This document shows, piece after piece, positions 33,220 to 46,329 of a stretch of DNA of 64,000 bases. Made by a program: the position numbers and the translations under genes. Position 1 is the stretch's first letter; each line of letters opens with the position of its first letter. The stretch is from assembly GCF_040954835.1 (NCBI RefSeq), contig NC_090703.1, forward strand, positions 22,147,444-22,211,443, in the 5' to 3' direction. Under the pieces are notes generated by a model. The model did no database searches. It saw nothing but the letters and a program-made list of their open reading frames with translations, and had not been told where the DNA came from. Origin of the DNA: Lepisosteus oculatus (lineage: Eukaryota > Chordata > Actinopteri > Semionotiformes > Lepisosteidae).

Positions 33220-36200
33220 CTGACAGAAAAGGAGAGAGAGAGAGGGCTTGTGAGACATGCAGACTGACTTCTGGCAGAGTGACAATGCATAAGAACTTAA
33301 CATTGCCTGAAAAAAAAATATCTTGGGTGGCCTATGACTTAGCGAAGCTATTGAAGATAGTTTCTATTAGAGACACTCTTCAGTTTCTGGGGAATAGATA
33401 CTCCAAGGGATGGATATTGCTTCTGTTTTGGCATAATGCCTGTACTTTAACTGTATTTTGTTTTCCATTGATCAAAGTATGGAGTCTTATTTTACTTTAT
33501 GGAGCAAAACCAAATGCTTTGTGCCATATTATGCTAGGCCAGCACCCTTTCAGTAATATTAGAAGCATTTATACATATTTGACATAATATATGCTAATGT
33601 TTAACATATATAAGTCTGGTTTAGTTAAGCATTAATGACATAAAAGATAATTTGGCTGTTATAAGTATTATATTTTTAGAATGCAAGATTAATCAATAAT
33701 TTGTCCTCCTTATTAGGAACTAACATGCAAAATCTAGTGTCATTTTGTCAATTTCCTCAGACATCTTTTGGTGATTGAACAGGATACCAACTGCCCTGTT
33801 CCATGGTGAGGCAGTATATTTAAGGCAGAAAAAAAATCCATAAACAAATTTTTATTAATCCATATTTGCATTGAATCTCTTCCACGTCGCCCCCTTCTAC
33901 GTATGACAAATCAAAAATAATAAAAATTATTTAATTCAATTTTATTTCAAGTTCGTTTTAATTTTCTTTTCCATTCTAATTCGATGCTGTGAAAAGAGAT
34001 TAGATGCATCCCCCAGTACTCCGCAGTACTTTGTTTTCTTATGAAGCATAACATAATTCAGAGCATCAGAAATATAATATCGATTTACAGATATGTACTG
34101 TTAGGATAACAATCGTAACCCATCCTACAGTATGCATTTTTTATTTTCACTTTGAGGGCGTTCAAATGTAGGAGAACAGGCTTTCAGAAAATAGTTTTAT
34201 GAGTCTTAAGAAAAGCTTACGAATCGTTGAAGTTCTTCAAATTAAAACTACATTGCTGTTTTTTTAATACATTCTTTGAAATTTAGTGACGTAAATGTTA
34301 CTTTGTTTCAGAAGTAACAATGCTGCATATATTAGTGTAATTTATGTTGGCAAATCTATGGTGTTGTTTATACTCGAAGAGCCGTTGTGTAAAATGTGGG
34401 CCTATTGATAAGCCCTCCTAAATTATCTATTTGTATTTCTCGATTGTTATAAATGTAATTGGACACTCCATAGGAAGCAGATAGGAAGTAGGCTTCTCTT
34501 GAATAAAGAGACACTTTATGGTCATTCATTTCACTTCATATGTTAACTTGACTATAATGTGTAGGTTGCTAAAACATGAAAGACCGACTGGGATTTTAAT
34601 GTATCAGATAACCTGCTAAAGACACATACTGTACATAGGCTATACAAAGTCATCTTATTCTTCTGCTTTTTCTTCTTCTAAGACAATACCGGAAAGTATT
34701 AACTTTAGATGTAGGCGGTATTCAAATCATGTCGGAAATTGAATTAAATTAAATTAACTTAAATGAAAGAATCTTTGCTTGCTTGCGTGATAATTAGAAA
34801 ATTATAACAGTATTACAATTGCCCCGAGCTTGAGCAAAAAAAAACACATCTTGTGTCTTACAGACTTTGGTGATATTTGCCTAGTCTTCCGCTTTTGTTG
34901 GACAGTAACACTGCTGCTTAGTGAAATTAAATTTTGACCTTAGCTGGCTAACAGCTCCCAGTTTCTGTTTTAGTCAGGCAGTTGTTCTTGACGAGACATT
35001 CTCGGCGTTCTGGGCCATCTTGACGGTTATTTTATTTTATATTTGCTATTAAGTAATCAAGCTGTTTTCACGGGAGTGGATTATATTAAAAAAGGGCAGT
35101 GTGTTGCGCAGACTATATATTTGTGACATCCGAAGTATGACTCCTTGTGTACACTTTAAAATTGTGCACTCTCACGGATGGTTTATCACCGGCTCCAGAC
35201 TTTCAGCTATGACATGGAAGGTCAGACTTAATGTTTAGACCATTACCTCGTTATCTTCTGGGAAATATAGTCCATAAACCTATTTGTATCGTAAATAATG
35301 GTGAATGATGAGCTGAACAATAGTTGGTGTATTTTCCTAATGTAATATGTAAAGGCATTTAAATGTGTTTACGTATTATAATACGTTAAATATGTGGAAT
35401 TGCTATATGATTTGCTATTGCCTCAAATTATGAACAAGGTGTTTTCAGTAATTTGTCATTCGCGGCTTTATTTTTCTGAAAGCCTGTTTTCGATGAGATT
35501 AAACCTTAAACCATTTTTCGTACAAAGGATGAAAAATAACTTACATCTAGATGTTTAGACATGGGCATTACAATTATTATCAGTACAACTGTTCGTAATG
35601 ACTTGCAGTTGTTTATTCGAGACGGGTTTAACTGCACGCCATGTAGAAATTAGGCCTACTTCCCCTTCTGAGTTTGTGCCTTAATTTTAAATATTAAGAT
35701 CACAGTTAAGAAAGTCTAGTTTACCTTATTCAGCAAATGACCATTCATTGATTTATAAAAAGCGCTCAGCATAGCTTCGGTAGTACTGGAGTCGCAACAG
35801 GAGGGGGTATACTGTCCACCCGAGAGCATCACCCAGTTTAATAGATTAATTTATCCACTAGCTTACTCCCTACTGGTATAACAATATCCAAACATTGCAA
35901 AAGCGCCCGTAAATGTATCTAAAATCTAATATGTTGTGTTAACTAATGGGCCGTGTATCATTATTACTGAGCTTGGTTTGAAGAGAAAGATTGACCTATT
36001 TCAGGCTGATTTATTTAGTCTATTCGTCATCCGAAGAAAAACGAACTTGTACCCTCTGAGCCGCCCCTAAAACGTTTTTTAAAAAGCTAGAGCGTTTTGG
36101 AATTTCATAAACATTTTACGTAATGGCAAGCAATATGCGTTTTAGTGTCGGCGTTTAGCTTTGAATCGGTGTACAGCGCTGGGTTTGTTCATCATGCTTT

Positions 36201-39200
36201 CAGCTTTTACAATATAGCTTACAGTACATGCTTCAGAAAAAAAATAACTAATGCTCCTGTCCATGTTGGATTTTCGTTCTTCAGAACCGGCTCAGGAAGC
36301 CTTCAACAAAAACAAAACAGCAAAATAATTAAAGCGTCTCCCAGCAACATAAGCAACTCACTGTGAACTCCAGGTAGGAAACTCATTAACAGCCATGATT
36401 TAATTGTGAATTCAGAATGGGACCCATAAATCACTGCAGCATATGGAGTCTCTTGGGATAAGTAATCTACATGTTGAATGAGAAACCAGCACCAGGCACG
36501 AATTGGAAAAGCATGTAATTGACAATTGAAGTAAAAGCCGACTTGCTTTATGTCTGCAGTATGAATTTTGGACTGCGCGATAGCTACTCGGTCCCTGGCA
36601 CATACATTTATTTTCCAAAACAAATTTAATAGAAAATGCCATTAGAATGAAGCTGCTATCCTAAAAACCATCAACAGGGAAAAAAATGAAAACTCGTCAC
36701 CGCCAAACCAGGCCCTATACATCAATTGGATTTTAGCTAAATTTAGCTGAAGCAGAGTGAATGTAGTTTTAATATGTTTAGTGTCTCCTTCATGTTATTT
36801 TTAAAGGTTAAAAAACGAAGATTTCGCAACGTCCTGCCAAAGGTCTACTAACGAGCAAAAGGTATAGATAAGTCTGGCCATCATGCATGTTATCAATCTC
36901 AGTTGCTGCCTATCGGAAGTTATGCCAGTTCAGTAAGAACTGTGACTCAGCTGTCAGTGTAACTGAGGTGTTGAAAGACACGTCCCGAGCTATGGTTTCA
37001 GTACTGCGATTTACGGTGGTTTATTGTTTTATTGTATTAGAAAATTAGCGTTATTATTATTTAAAACAATGTATAAACATTTGGCCGTGAAATTCAACTG
37101 CAGCACGTGAAGTAAATTGACCTTAATTGTAGGACTTTAAAGTGGCAGTGTTACACATTAAAACTTAAGTTAGTGCATGATTGTATCCTAATCTTTTAAG
37201 TAATGTGAGGGAGATAATAACGCTAATAACGCGAAAGTTAGATGAGAAGGAGTTAAAGCGTGGCTGTGGCTGAAATATGACAACACGGGAATTCTATATT
37301 GGTCTGTAAATAATAAATGACAACGTTTAATGAGATCTGCCATATTAAGCATTTGATCATTTATGATAGACGAACAAGTAACTAAACGGTAGGTAAGAAA
37401 TAACAGAAATATTACAGCAACGCATTTATGGTTGTATTGTAGAAACTAACAGGAATCCGTACATTTACAGTAAGTATGGATCTCTGTCTCACAACACTGC
37501 AAAAAACGCTGTTTTGTGTGTTTTTGTTTCTTGCAATTTCTGTGCATAACACTGAATTAAGACAGGAACATAGAATAATACTTTACTACAAAAGTGAATC
37601 GGTTAAAAACAATGGAAAAGCGGAACAAAACTGAAAGGATAAAAAACCAATTGCGTTCGGTGTCAGGATGATTTCCTCCTAGTCTAAGTCTAGACTTCAT
37701 GGTCCTCAGTAACACCTACGAAACACGTTGCTTCACCTTAAACTATTAACTCTCGAGATTACACAAACCCTGTTTCCTCGAACACCACATATTTGGGTAA
37801 ACAATCCAATTATAGATGTCAGTACATGCGCTACGAAATATTTCTGACGCCTGATATCTATAAACCTTTATCAAATAAACTTTAATTACATTAAAGGCTG
37901 TACACAGTACAGAATGGACAACAAATAGACCAGTAGCAGATAATAAAAAGAACGTTATTTTGGGGTTATCCCGGTTATACCCTAAAATGAGCTATTTCTC
38001 ATTCAGTCAATTGTAACTTTATATCAATAAGGTACATCAAAGACATGTACTAATTCTTGAACAGTAAAGGTTTATTATTGTATTAAAAAGACTTTTAAAA
38101 AGACATTTGTCTCGTATGAGTATTGTTGTGTAATACACACGAGTATTGTGTGTATTATTCTGTGATAGTTTTAATGTTGATATAGGCTAGACGACATACT
38201 ACACGTCATATTTAAAAAATGTGTTATATGCAATTCTGTAGCTAAAACATTTCATTTTTGAAACACGCTTAGGTCGAAAGAATACCATATTGTGTTTTAG
38301 CTCATTAGTTTGCCCTTGTTTGAAAAGATTCTTATCTTATGAACGTCTTTGTAGAGACGCATTTGTCTAATACACAAAACAGGATTTAAACAAGTCCGTT
38401 AATTGGTTTACCATAATCATATCTAAATGTCAAGATACGTTCTATGTTTAAAAAATATATACGCATTTGTCTATTGCTTTCACAGTCCTAGTGTGCGTAT
38501 ATAAGATTTACGTTGTCTCATTTTGATAAAGACCGGGTATCAGATTAATGTATTTATATAAAAAATTTAGTGATTCTTAATTGGTATTATTGTGATTATT
38601 TATCAATTTATTTTTTTTAGAATCGTCTTCGAAACTATGACCTACTGTTTATTTTATTAGTTTAAAAGTTTAGGGTAGTACACATTTAACGAAATAAATG
38701 AAGATCTTATTAAAATGTTAGAAACATATAAACATGTAGGCTAAGGTAATTGATGTATGAATAAATCCGTTGATTGCTACTGTTACCTGTTTAAATAACA
38801 TAAATTGCAGTGTAGATCTTTATTTAAGCAATATCCTTTAGGAAACTCATTTAAAGGGAAGCTTTAATTTCATCACTCCGAACTTAAAATGGCATCCGTC
38901 GTAAATACAGTAGTTTCTAGAGTAATTATGTGTGATTTTCAGTCGTCTATATTTTCTTTACTTGTTTTTTAATTATTTATGATAAACATTTTCTGTATTA
39001 TACAAATAGTTTAATACCATAACTACCTTATATTAATGTAATTAAAATCGAATGTTACGTGATTTCGTGTTTCCAAACAAGGTTTTTTTTTATCCTCTTT
39101 TTTTCTCTTAGTGGGCTAAGGTGTGCGTTTCTGTGATAATTGGAGTATTGCCCACACTGTTATTTTATTTTTATTTTCTAATCTAATAGCCCACAAACAA

Positions 39201-42200
39201 AATGCATGGATCTCGGTATCTCGAACTGCTGTTAGGCTATTAACGCATACACGTCGACAATACAGTTTGTCGCAGACAATTGTTGCTGCGATCTCGTTGC
39301 GTTTCACGTGGATTCAGAAATTCACCTTCTTATTGATTGACTACACACGGCGGCACTATTAAGGCAGTTAGAGACAGTTCCTCTTGAGTTGCTGTGAATC
39401 GTCAGAACAGGTTAGAGGCCTCACTACACCACCTCACTACACTCGAAAACCGCTCCACTGCTTTTACACTTACCTGTTGGCTACACTCGTTTTTTAGTGG
39501 GTATTTCCCGTCCTATACTGAGGGGAAAAAAACATTTCGACTAATCATGACTCCTCTGTGACAGCTTATTAGCTGTCATGTTCCATACAGTAAATGTTCA
39601 GTAATCCTTAACGGAGTGAGTGAGTCATTTTGTGATCACAATGAATAGTTTAAGATATATAAATAAACTATTAATTATTCGAGTCTAATCACTATCTCAT
39701 TCGTAACTTTATTTTTTGTGTTACTTACTAACTTTTTTTGTGAGCAAAAAATAAACACCAAGATAACAAAACTTATCTTCGAGGCCTACACACATACAAA
39801 CTGACACAAACGTACTCACGTAATGAACATTCACATTATAGATAAGATTACCATACAACCACACAAGTGCTACTTTAAATTGAGCATTAGCTGAAAACAT
39901 TTTAACAGACTATCAAGAAAAACTTAAGTTTCATCAGTTTCACGCACACATTTGAAGTTTTGGTCTGAAGTGAATCTGCAATTCCGAGTTCTGGAGCTAC
40001 TTCACTAGACGATAAATACAGAGTAATTTATATATAAATGGAGTAGTTGTGGGCTTTTACCTGTGTGTATTTTGCTTCTTGTTCTAAGTGAGCTTTATCC
40101 AGGCCATTGAGTACAGGCGAGGTTGGCGGCTGAAAATTAGTCCTGTTTAGTGTGTTCCAATCTTCTACTTTGGCACTGGGATAGGAGGAACTGTCACTAA
40201 CTGAAGGCAAAGCACACGGAGAGACATAGGAGAGGGTATCAGTAAAATACCAGAACTGAGGAGATTTGCACATCAAATCTGAACACAGCAAATTTAGGGA
40301 TTAGTAGTATGATTCTTAGTCCATTTATGTCTATTTTCTAAAAAGGACACTTTTTTAAGTTTTAATTTCCATGTGTAACAATTAAACAAATGTACAAAAA
40401 CAGACGCGTACCTTTGACAATTTAATTTAAAATGATCGCTCAGAATGAGAATTCAACAGGAGAGGTCCTGCAGATATATATATATATATTCCTAATGCCA
40501 TAGCTTTACGAAAAATTGATATCCGCTTGACTCGTCTATTTGAACAAACAGATAAACTGTTTCTATTTTAGACTAGCTTGAATTACGAAAATATACAAAA
40601 TTATTTTTTTACGGAGATAACAGAAATGGGAGTGATTCGAGATTTTATTGATACAAATTTCGAACATGAACTGCTAGAATTAAAACGGTTAAAATAAAAA
40701 TAAACACTTAACATGCTTTAAAACAACAGGTCAAAAGGATATGGTCATGCAGTGAACATCTTCATTCCATTAAATTATAGTAGCCTGCGTGTATACAGTA
40801 AAATATTTCTTAGAACTCTAATTAACTTTGTAAAAATGGAAGCACCTGGAGTTTCATGTATCCCTGCTTGAAACTGGAAAATATTGTTTAAATATGAATT
40901 TACAGAGCAAGGTAGTCTCAACATATGTACACACAAATTAGTCTATGTGTAAAAAAAAACAAAATTCCTCGTTCATTCTAAAAAGGTCGCCTAGATAAGG
41001 CCTACATTAGCTTTCCTTCAAAAAAAGACTACTACTAAGTTAGGCTTATTTTGTATGTCCGCTTAGATTAGTATAAATGAGGAATTTAAAACTGATACAA
41101 AGCAGTAGACGTTTGTAGCAGTAATGCATTTTGAAGCTATAAATTATGTAGGCGTGTTATTAAAAAGTGTTAAAAAGCCCATTACAGCACTGAAGCTTGA
41201 CATTTTGGATCAACGAATGTAATGCCCAATTTTATAGAGAAATTGATATATAAGAAATCTCTAAATTCAAAATTCTCGTTATTATTTAGATTGAAATTTT
41301 ATTAGAAAATCAAAACATATCTATCGTAGAACTTTCACGGAAGTGCTAAAAATGTTTCGCTTTGTTGAAGGTAGAGTACAGTTTATTTCGGCTTTCAAAA
41401 TCTGCCACAAACATCTGCAAATCATTTGGAAATGCAAGAGTTGTTTGTAAAAACACCCTTTGAGAATGTATTTTTCCGTATATCTTGTTCAGTTCGAATC
41501 TGCGTCGCTTTTAAATAATTTAGTACAGCTATGCCTAGGCTAGAAAGTCTGAAGTCGAGGTCTCATATTACTTTAAAAAATGGGGCAGCTATCAGCACTA
41601 TGTAGTCAATGTTTTCTGACAACATACAGCATTTAAGACAGACGTATTACCAATCAATAGGTATACATGACACAACTTAAAGAATACGTGAAATACACAT
41701 CATAGGCAAGTCAGCTTTATCAAATCTCCCTGAATTTAATTTTGGTTCGTCTGTAAAAACAAAGTTGTCGTGGCGTTTATGTTTTGCTGCTTCTGTAAAT
41801 GTCTTCTGCCTCAACAAAAAATTGTCCATCTGCTACTATGGCGTTTTATTTTATTTAGGTTATTTTTAAAATTATGGAATATGGCTGTGACAATAAGCGC
41901 GTGCCAAAGTCTAAAATACTTTCATTCCTAATTCCAAACAAATGTGCTCCCTTTTTATGAGCAAGAAAATGGAAAAGGGAAGCACAGGCAGCTACACACA
42001 CATCGATGAATGCGTGAGAAATCTAGTAAACACATAATACACCGAAAATAATTGTTATAACTGAACAGGCACGCGTTCCGGACGGTAAAAATGGAAGGCA
42101 AAGTTTACTTGTATCTCAGCTACAGCTACAAGCGATATTTGAACACCCTATTCCAATGTTAAGAGAATCTACTCTATGCGCCTATCCTTCCTTGTACCGG

Positions 42201-43888
42201 TACTAATATTCTACATCCGCTCCTTAATTATAACGTCAAGCCCTAAACCATCTGTTTTAATGTAACTGCTTGAACTATAGTTATGTTACTTGAGCGCTTA
42301 GCTTTGAAATAACACGCAGCGTAAAAACTATTAATTTCCACAATTTGTTCCATTCAGGATCCCGTAACATCACAACAGCACCAGTACTTGTAAAAGTGCA
42401 AGGTATAGCCGTGTATTTTATGTAGCATAATTTTCTAGCTGCTACAGAAGCTGCTAAGGATAATTATTAGTTCGTTTACGACAAATTCTGAATTAATTTA
42501 GAAGCTGTCGTGTATCTGAAATAGAAACCCAAAACAGAAGACTAAAACTTGGACTACACATTTCACTGATACGAGATAAGAAGAATCAAGGCTGTCTTGT
42601 ATTGTGATAGTACTTAGCATGCAGTTTATGCTAGACCACACAATGAATGGCTTACTTTGTTGCTCTGTGATTGATCTGATGCCCAGAATATCGGTGACGG
42701 AATGCGAGGAGGGCCATATCCTGTGCATAGCCATGTGTCCGGGGATGGCTGGAACTCCGGGCGGAGTAGGCACTTTAGCCCCGGTTGCAGCAATTGGAGT
42801 AGGGTACGAGTAGATGTGGTTATAGGGCAGAGTCGGCTGTGGAGGAGGGTGCGGCGCCTGCTTAGTGGACTCGTACTGGTTCTGTTGAGACAGATTCCCA
42901 ATCTTGTTGCGGAGGATCCGGCTGATCGAGCTAACAGAAGGGAGATTGAATTTGTCACACACCCCATCTGCCAGAAGTCTGTCTCGAATTTCCCATGCGA
43001 AAATACCAGGGTCCCTTTGCTTGTAGGTCCTTATGTGTTTGACCACAGTAGGGGTAGTGACGCGCGGCTTACTTCCTCCGATGGCTCCCGGTAATATGGA
43101 GCCAGTTTCGTTGTATCGGGCCAGAATCTTGCTGACACAACCGTGAGAAACCCGGAGCTGTCTACTGATGTCACAAGGCCTGATACCCAGCTGTGCAAGT
43201 TCCACGATTCTCAAGCGGATGGCATTAGGCAGTGGTCTGCCATTGACAAAAACGCCTCCTAACTGATTTACCTCCCCAAAGGCAGGTTCTGGATTGTGGG
43301 AGAGAGACAAAAAAAAGAGAAAACCACATTTAGAATCAACAAATCAACCGTTACTAGGTATACTGAAAACAACGATTTAAATTTGTGAAGATACTGCACT
43401 TAAAGAAATTTTATTTTTCGGTTCGGAAACATTTAATTCCACAACTAGCATCACAACGTGTTATTAGTTTAAAGTGAAAATGTAGCAAGCGTCTTCAAAG
43501 CAGATGATTGCATTGAATGTTCAGTGATATATGATATAATTCTATGAAAAAAAATGATGAAAACAACAACGACAAAGGAAAAAAGCAAAGTTGCAGTGTC
43601 CATACTGCGAAAGCAAACATGTATAGGAGAAAATGGACAGTGATATCACAGAACAAAATTGTGGACGTTTTTATCTGTCGTACGGGAATACAAAACTACA
43701 AAATAATATTTCAAATACAGTTCCTCTATATTATGTTAACGTTCATGAAAGGCATTTCGGTCTTGGTGTTGACGACCCTTGGCGCACGGTTCACGAGATT
43801 TTGTAAATGCCCCTGGTTCGAAGCAAGCTGGAATCCGTCTTTGATCCCAATTGACAGCTAAGCTTTCCCGGTGAATTTACTTACCCAT
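32965..43888 (-). CDS. PAX9: Paired-box transcription factor PAX9, complete coding region
   Basis: PAX9 is a nuclear DNA-binding protein needed for pharyngeal pouch derivatives, sclerotome, palate and teeth. The four coding exons on the - strand are 43885-43888, 42656-43288, 40061-40200 and 32965-33219. All have AG/GT sites and join in one frame to 343 residues plus TAA (human is 341). The paired domain spans about residues 4-131, starting [12 protein letters not shown] and including [19 protein letters not shown] and [13 protein letters not shown]. An octapeptide, YNHIYSYP, is at 157-164, and there is no homeodomain, as in the PAX1/PAX9 group. [15 protein letters not shown] favours PAX9 over PAX1, and the SLC25A21 neighbour agrees. 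The C terminus reads SPHNCDIP and ends VTASVL. Oddities are F114 and L116 in the paired domain and one extra residue at the exon 2/3 junction. Confidence 0.98.
33220..40060 (-). other. PAX9: PAX9 intron 3 (6841 bp)
   Basis: This long intron contains no transposon that I recognise. It holds a candidate noncoding element at 36280-36680. Other non-repetitive tracts lie around 35440-35860 and 39100-39420 (the latter with an E-box CACGTG at 39306). No alternative exon was recognised. Confidence 0.8.
36280..36680 (-). promoter_or_regulatory. Possible conserved noncoding element in PAX9 intron 3
   Basis: This is a dense non-repetitive block, with long stop-free stretches on the - strand caused by composition rather than coding. 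Motif cores include AATAATTAAAG, CTCATTAACAGCC, GTAATTGACAATTG and CCATTAGAATG. It looks like the classic texture of a developmental intronic enhancer. Function and conservation are inferred. Confidence 0.38.
40061..40200 (-). CDS. PAX9: PAX9 exon 3
   Basis: This exon is 140 bp, with acceptor GCCTTCAG before 40200 and donor GTAAAA at 40060. It completes residue 213 and reads [14 protein letters not shown], then [16 protein letters not shown], then EQEAKYTQ, ending in phase 0. It matches the linker region of vertebrate PAX9. Confidence 0.96.
40201..42655 (-). other. PAX9: PAX9 intron 2 (2455 bp)
   Basis: This AT-rich intron lies between two firm exons. No repeat family other than a short TA tract at 40474-40490 was seen, and no additional exon. 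Confidence 0.85.
42656..43288 (-). CDS. PAX9: PAX9 exon 2 (paired domain and octapeptide)
   Basis: This exon is 633 bp, with acceptor CCACAATCCAG before 43288 and donor GTAAGC at 42655. It encodes residue 2 (split codon) to 212 plus one base. It carries the whole paired domain (PAI then RED subdomain) and the octapeptide YNHIYSYP. The usual VPSVSS of the RED subdomain is LPSVSS here. The exon is GC-rich against an AT-rich background. Confidence 0.98.
43289..43884 (-). other. PAX9: PAX9 intron 1 (596 bp)
   Basis: This is a short intron between the start-codon exon and the paired-box exon, with donor GTAAGT at 43884 and acceptor CCAG at 43289. Nothing else was recognised. Confidence 0.88.
43885..43888 (-). 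CDS. PAX9: PAX9 exon 1 coding part (ATG G)
   Basis: Only four coding bases, ATGG, precede a consensus GTAAGT donor. They join to AA at the start of exon 2 to give M-E-P-A-F, exactly the split known for PAX9. The start context is GCAATGG, with purine at -3 and G at +4. The frame stays open upstream to an ATG at 44137 (see findings). Confidence 0.9.
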
Positions 43889-44250
43889 TGCGTTTCGTCC
43901 ACCAATAACTACAGAGTTCTGTAAATTACGCTTTTCAATGGGACAGGGGGCCAGGAATCCTTTTCTCCTGGACGCTGGTGATAAGAGAGCAAAGTCGCTT
44001 TTCCACTGGAAGAGCAATAAAGATTGTAGCATGAGAGGTAAAATCGGAATCTGTTTCCTGACGAGAGAGGCGACTGGCTTACATTTCAATCTAATACAAA
44101 GATGGGCCGGACTTTTAAAACTTTTTTTCCCTGGCATTGCTAGACAGCCAATAAAAGCTGGAGTCTGACACCAATCGAGTTACTATTGGCCAGGGAAGTT
44201 GACATGACACGCAGCTCTGTGGCAAGAGTTCCTCGATCTTTTTCGACCTG
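43889..44250 (-). promoter_or_regulatory. PAX9: PAX9 5' UTR and promoter-proximal region
   Basis: This region lies directly upstream of the PAX9 start. A CCAAT box sits on the - strand at 44189-44185 (GGCCAATAG), with further CCAAT cores on the + strand at 44149 and 44171. The region is locally more GC-rich and non-repetitive. The transcription start cannot be placed from sequence alone. Confidence 0.5.
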
Positions 44251-46329
44251 GCAGGCCAGATCTCCCACCTCTATTCAAATCCATATTTTACAACGTAGGG
44301 ATGGTAAGTTTACTCAAACAACGAAACGCGTTATAATGTTGTTTTAAACTGTCATTCCATGTTGGCTAAACAAATCGTAAAAATACTGGATCATGGAGAT
44401 ACGTAAGCCATCGGCGACGTAGTATTTCATTTACGCAGAAGTCAGAGAAAGTTTATTTTGAACGAAACATTCTAAAGAAATGTCATACATTTTTATTGAG
44501 AAAAATCAAAACAATTAAATATTTCCTGATGTGGTATTGACTCAGTTCTTTTATACGACAGTGAGCCTGTATTATGGAGTTGTCTACATGTATTTTGAAG
44601 TAGATCTTATTATTTTTGAAAGATGGTAACTGTGCTTTCGGTGCTACACTAGGCACCCATCAGACTCCAGTGTTTGCAGTCATAAAATAAAATGTAAACT
44701 AAGCTGAGTTAGGTGAATTCAAAGATGCAGGCAACCGAAAAGATTTATTGCCAAATAATGTACAATCGGATCGTTTGAAAAATTAGCGCTGCATATTTTT
44801 TCTTGTTTGTTTAATTATTTTGTTTTATATTTTAAATTTAACAAAAAGTGGGCATTAGTCTAATGTTTCAGTTAGTACTGAATATTAACATTACTAGAAA
44901 ACAGCTTGTACTTCCTATGAAAAGGAATAAAAACAGATTTTGCATGAATACTTTTAAAATATAATTTCCATTATGTAAACACCTCAAGAGATGCAATAAA
45001 GATTTGGCTTTCGTCTTATTTGTTTTCTTGTTCAGATTCGTAGTGCTTGTGTGAAATACAGAAATATAGAATAGCAATATTTTAAATAGTGCAGTAATTC
45101 GGAAACTTATTTGTGCTGGTATATGCATCTGATGAATACAGTTTCATATTGTGAGCAATACAATTCCATGTCAAGATGCCTGTTTAACTCTTGATAGTGT
45201 TTTTTTTTGTTTATATTCGTTTTTTGTTTTCTCAATAGTCATCGATTACTAAGCTGCATATTCGTTCCTGATCCAGACTGAAACGTTTACTATCTGGCCT
45301 CCAGGTAACGAAATATTTTCTCATTTGAATTAAAATATAGGACTTTTAAGTTACAAAAGTGAGTTCACGTGGTACAGTACAGAGGGTCAAAAGGAGGCAT
45401 TTTGGGGATCCAAAACAAATGTGGTAGAAATGTGTGCAACATTTTCTAGATAATTGTGGTCTATTTAAATCGTGCATGTAAGATATATTTCTGTGCGTTT
45501 ATGCATTACTTGACCGAACTAAACACTCTGTCAATTGTAAAACTACCTTTGTATATTGTGTCTCTGCCACTGAGCGTGGAGGTTAGAAAGAATTGGAGCT
45601 TGGAGCAATGAGGTGAAAGATTCCAAAATGCATCTTGTAGGGGCTTTCTATCTATTTTCGATAAACCTTGGTTTGAACAGTGTAAAAGCCTCAATTAATG
45701 GAGTGTCTCGAACTGGTTCGACTCCTGTGCACACTACGAACCAATACTCAGCTTCGTCGAATTTTTAATTTCGGAATTTTAACTGCCTTCAGTCCTTTTA
45801 CGCACCATCGATTGCTGTTTATATGAATAAACGTACGCCTGGATATAAATATACATTTGCGCTTGCTTCATGGATTCATGTAACAAATTTCTTTGTTATT
45901 TCTTGAATATATAATGTTTCTTTCATTTTCTAGGTCTGGATACAGAAGATGTTTATATTTCTCCGATCTTATCTGTTTAGCAGTTTCAATATATTGGCCT
46001 ATTATATACATTATATTCTAAGTTATAATACACACACATATATATATATGACGTTTAGTTCTATATTATATATTTCTGAGTAGCTAGCTTTCATTTCTAA
46101 GCAATGTCTTGCAGTGACTTCCGAGTTTTTATTTTTACAATTATAGATGTGTCTTTTCACCCAAAGCCTTTCACCTCTTATGTTTTGATTCTAGTGATTC
46201 CCTAACCTGATCTCTTGACATGACTGCAGTCCTGATTTCTGTTCCTCTGTTATCCCTCTCGCTTTCTTTCTCAATGTGTGTTCCTGATGTATCCTTGTCG
46301 GAAGAGCTCGTTTTCTGTGTCTGGGTCTC

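Noticed and set aside
33033..33587. 184-codon open frame, + strand
   Set aside because: Antisense shadow of PAX9 exon 4 running into the intron.
42702..43094. 130-codon open frame, + strand
   Set aside because: Antisense shadow of the PAX9 paired-box exon.
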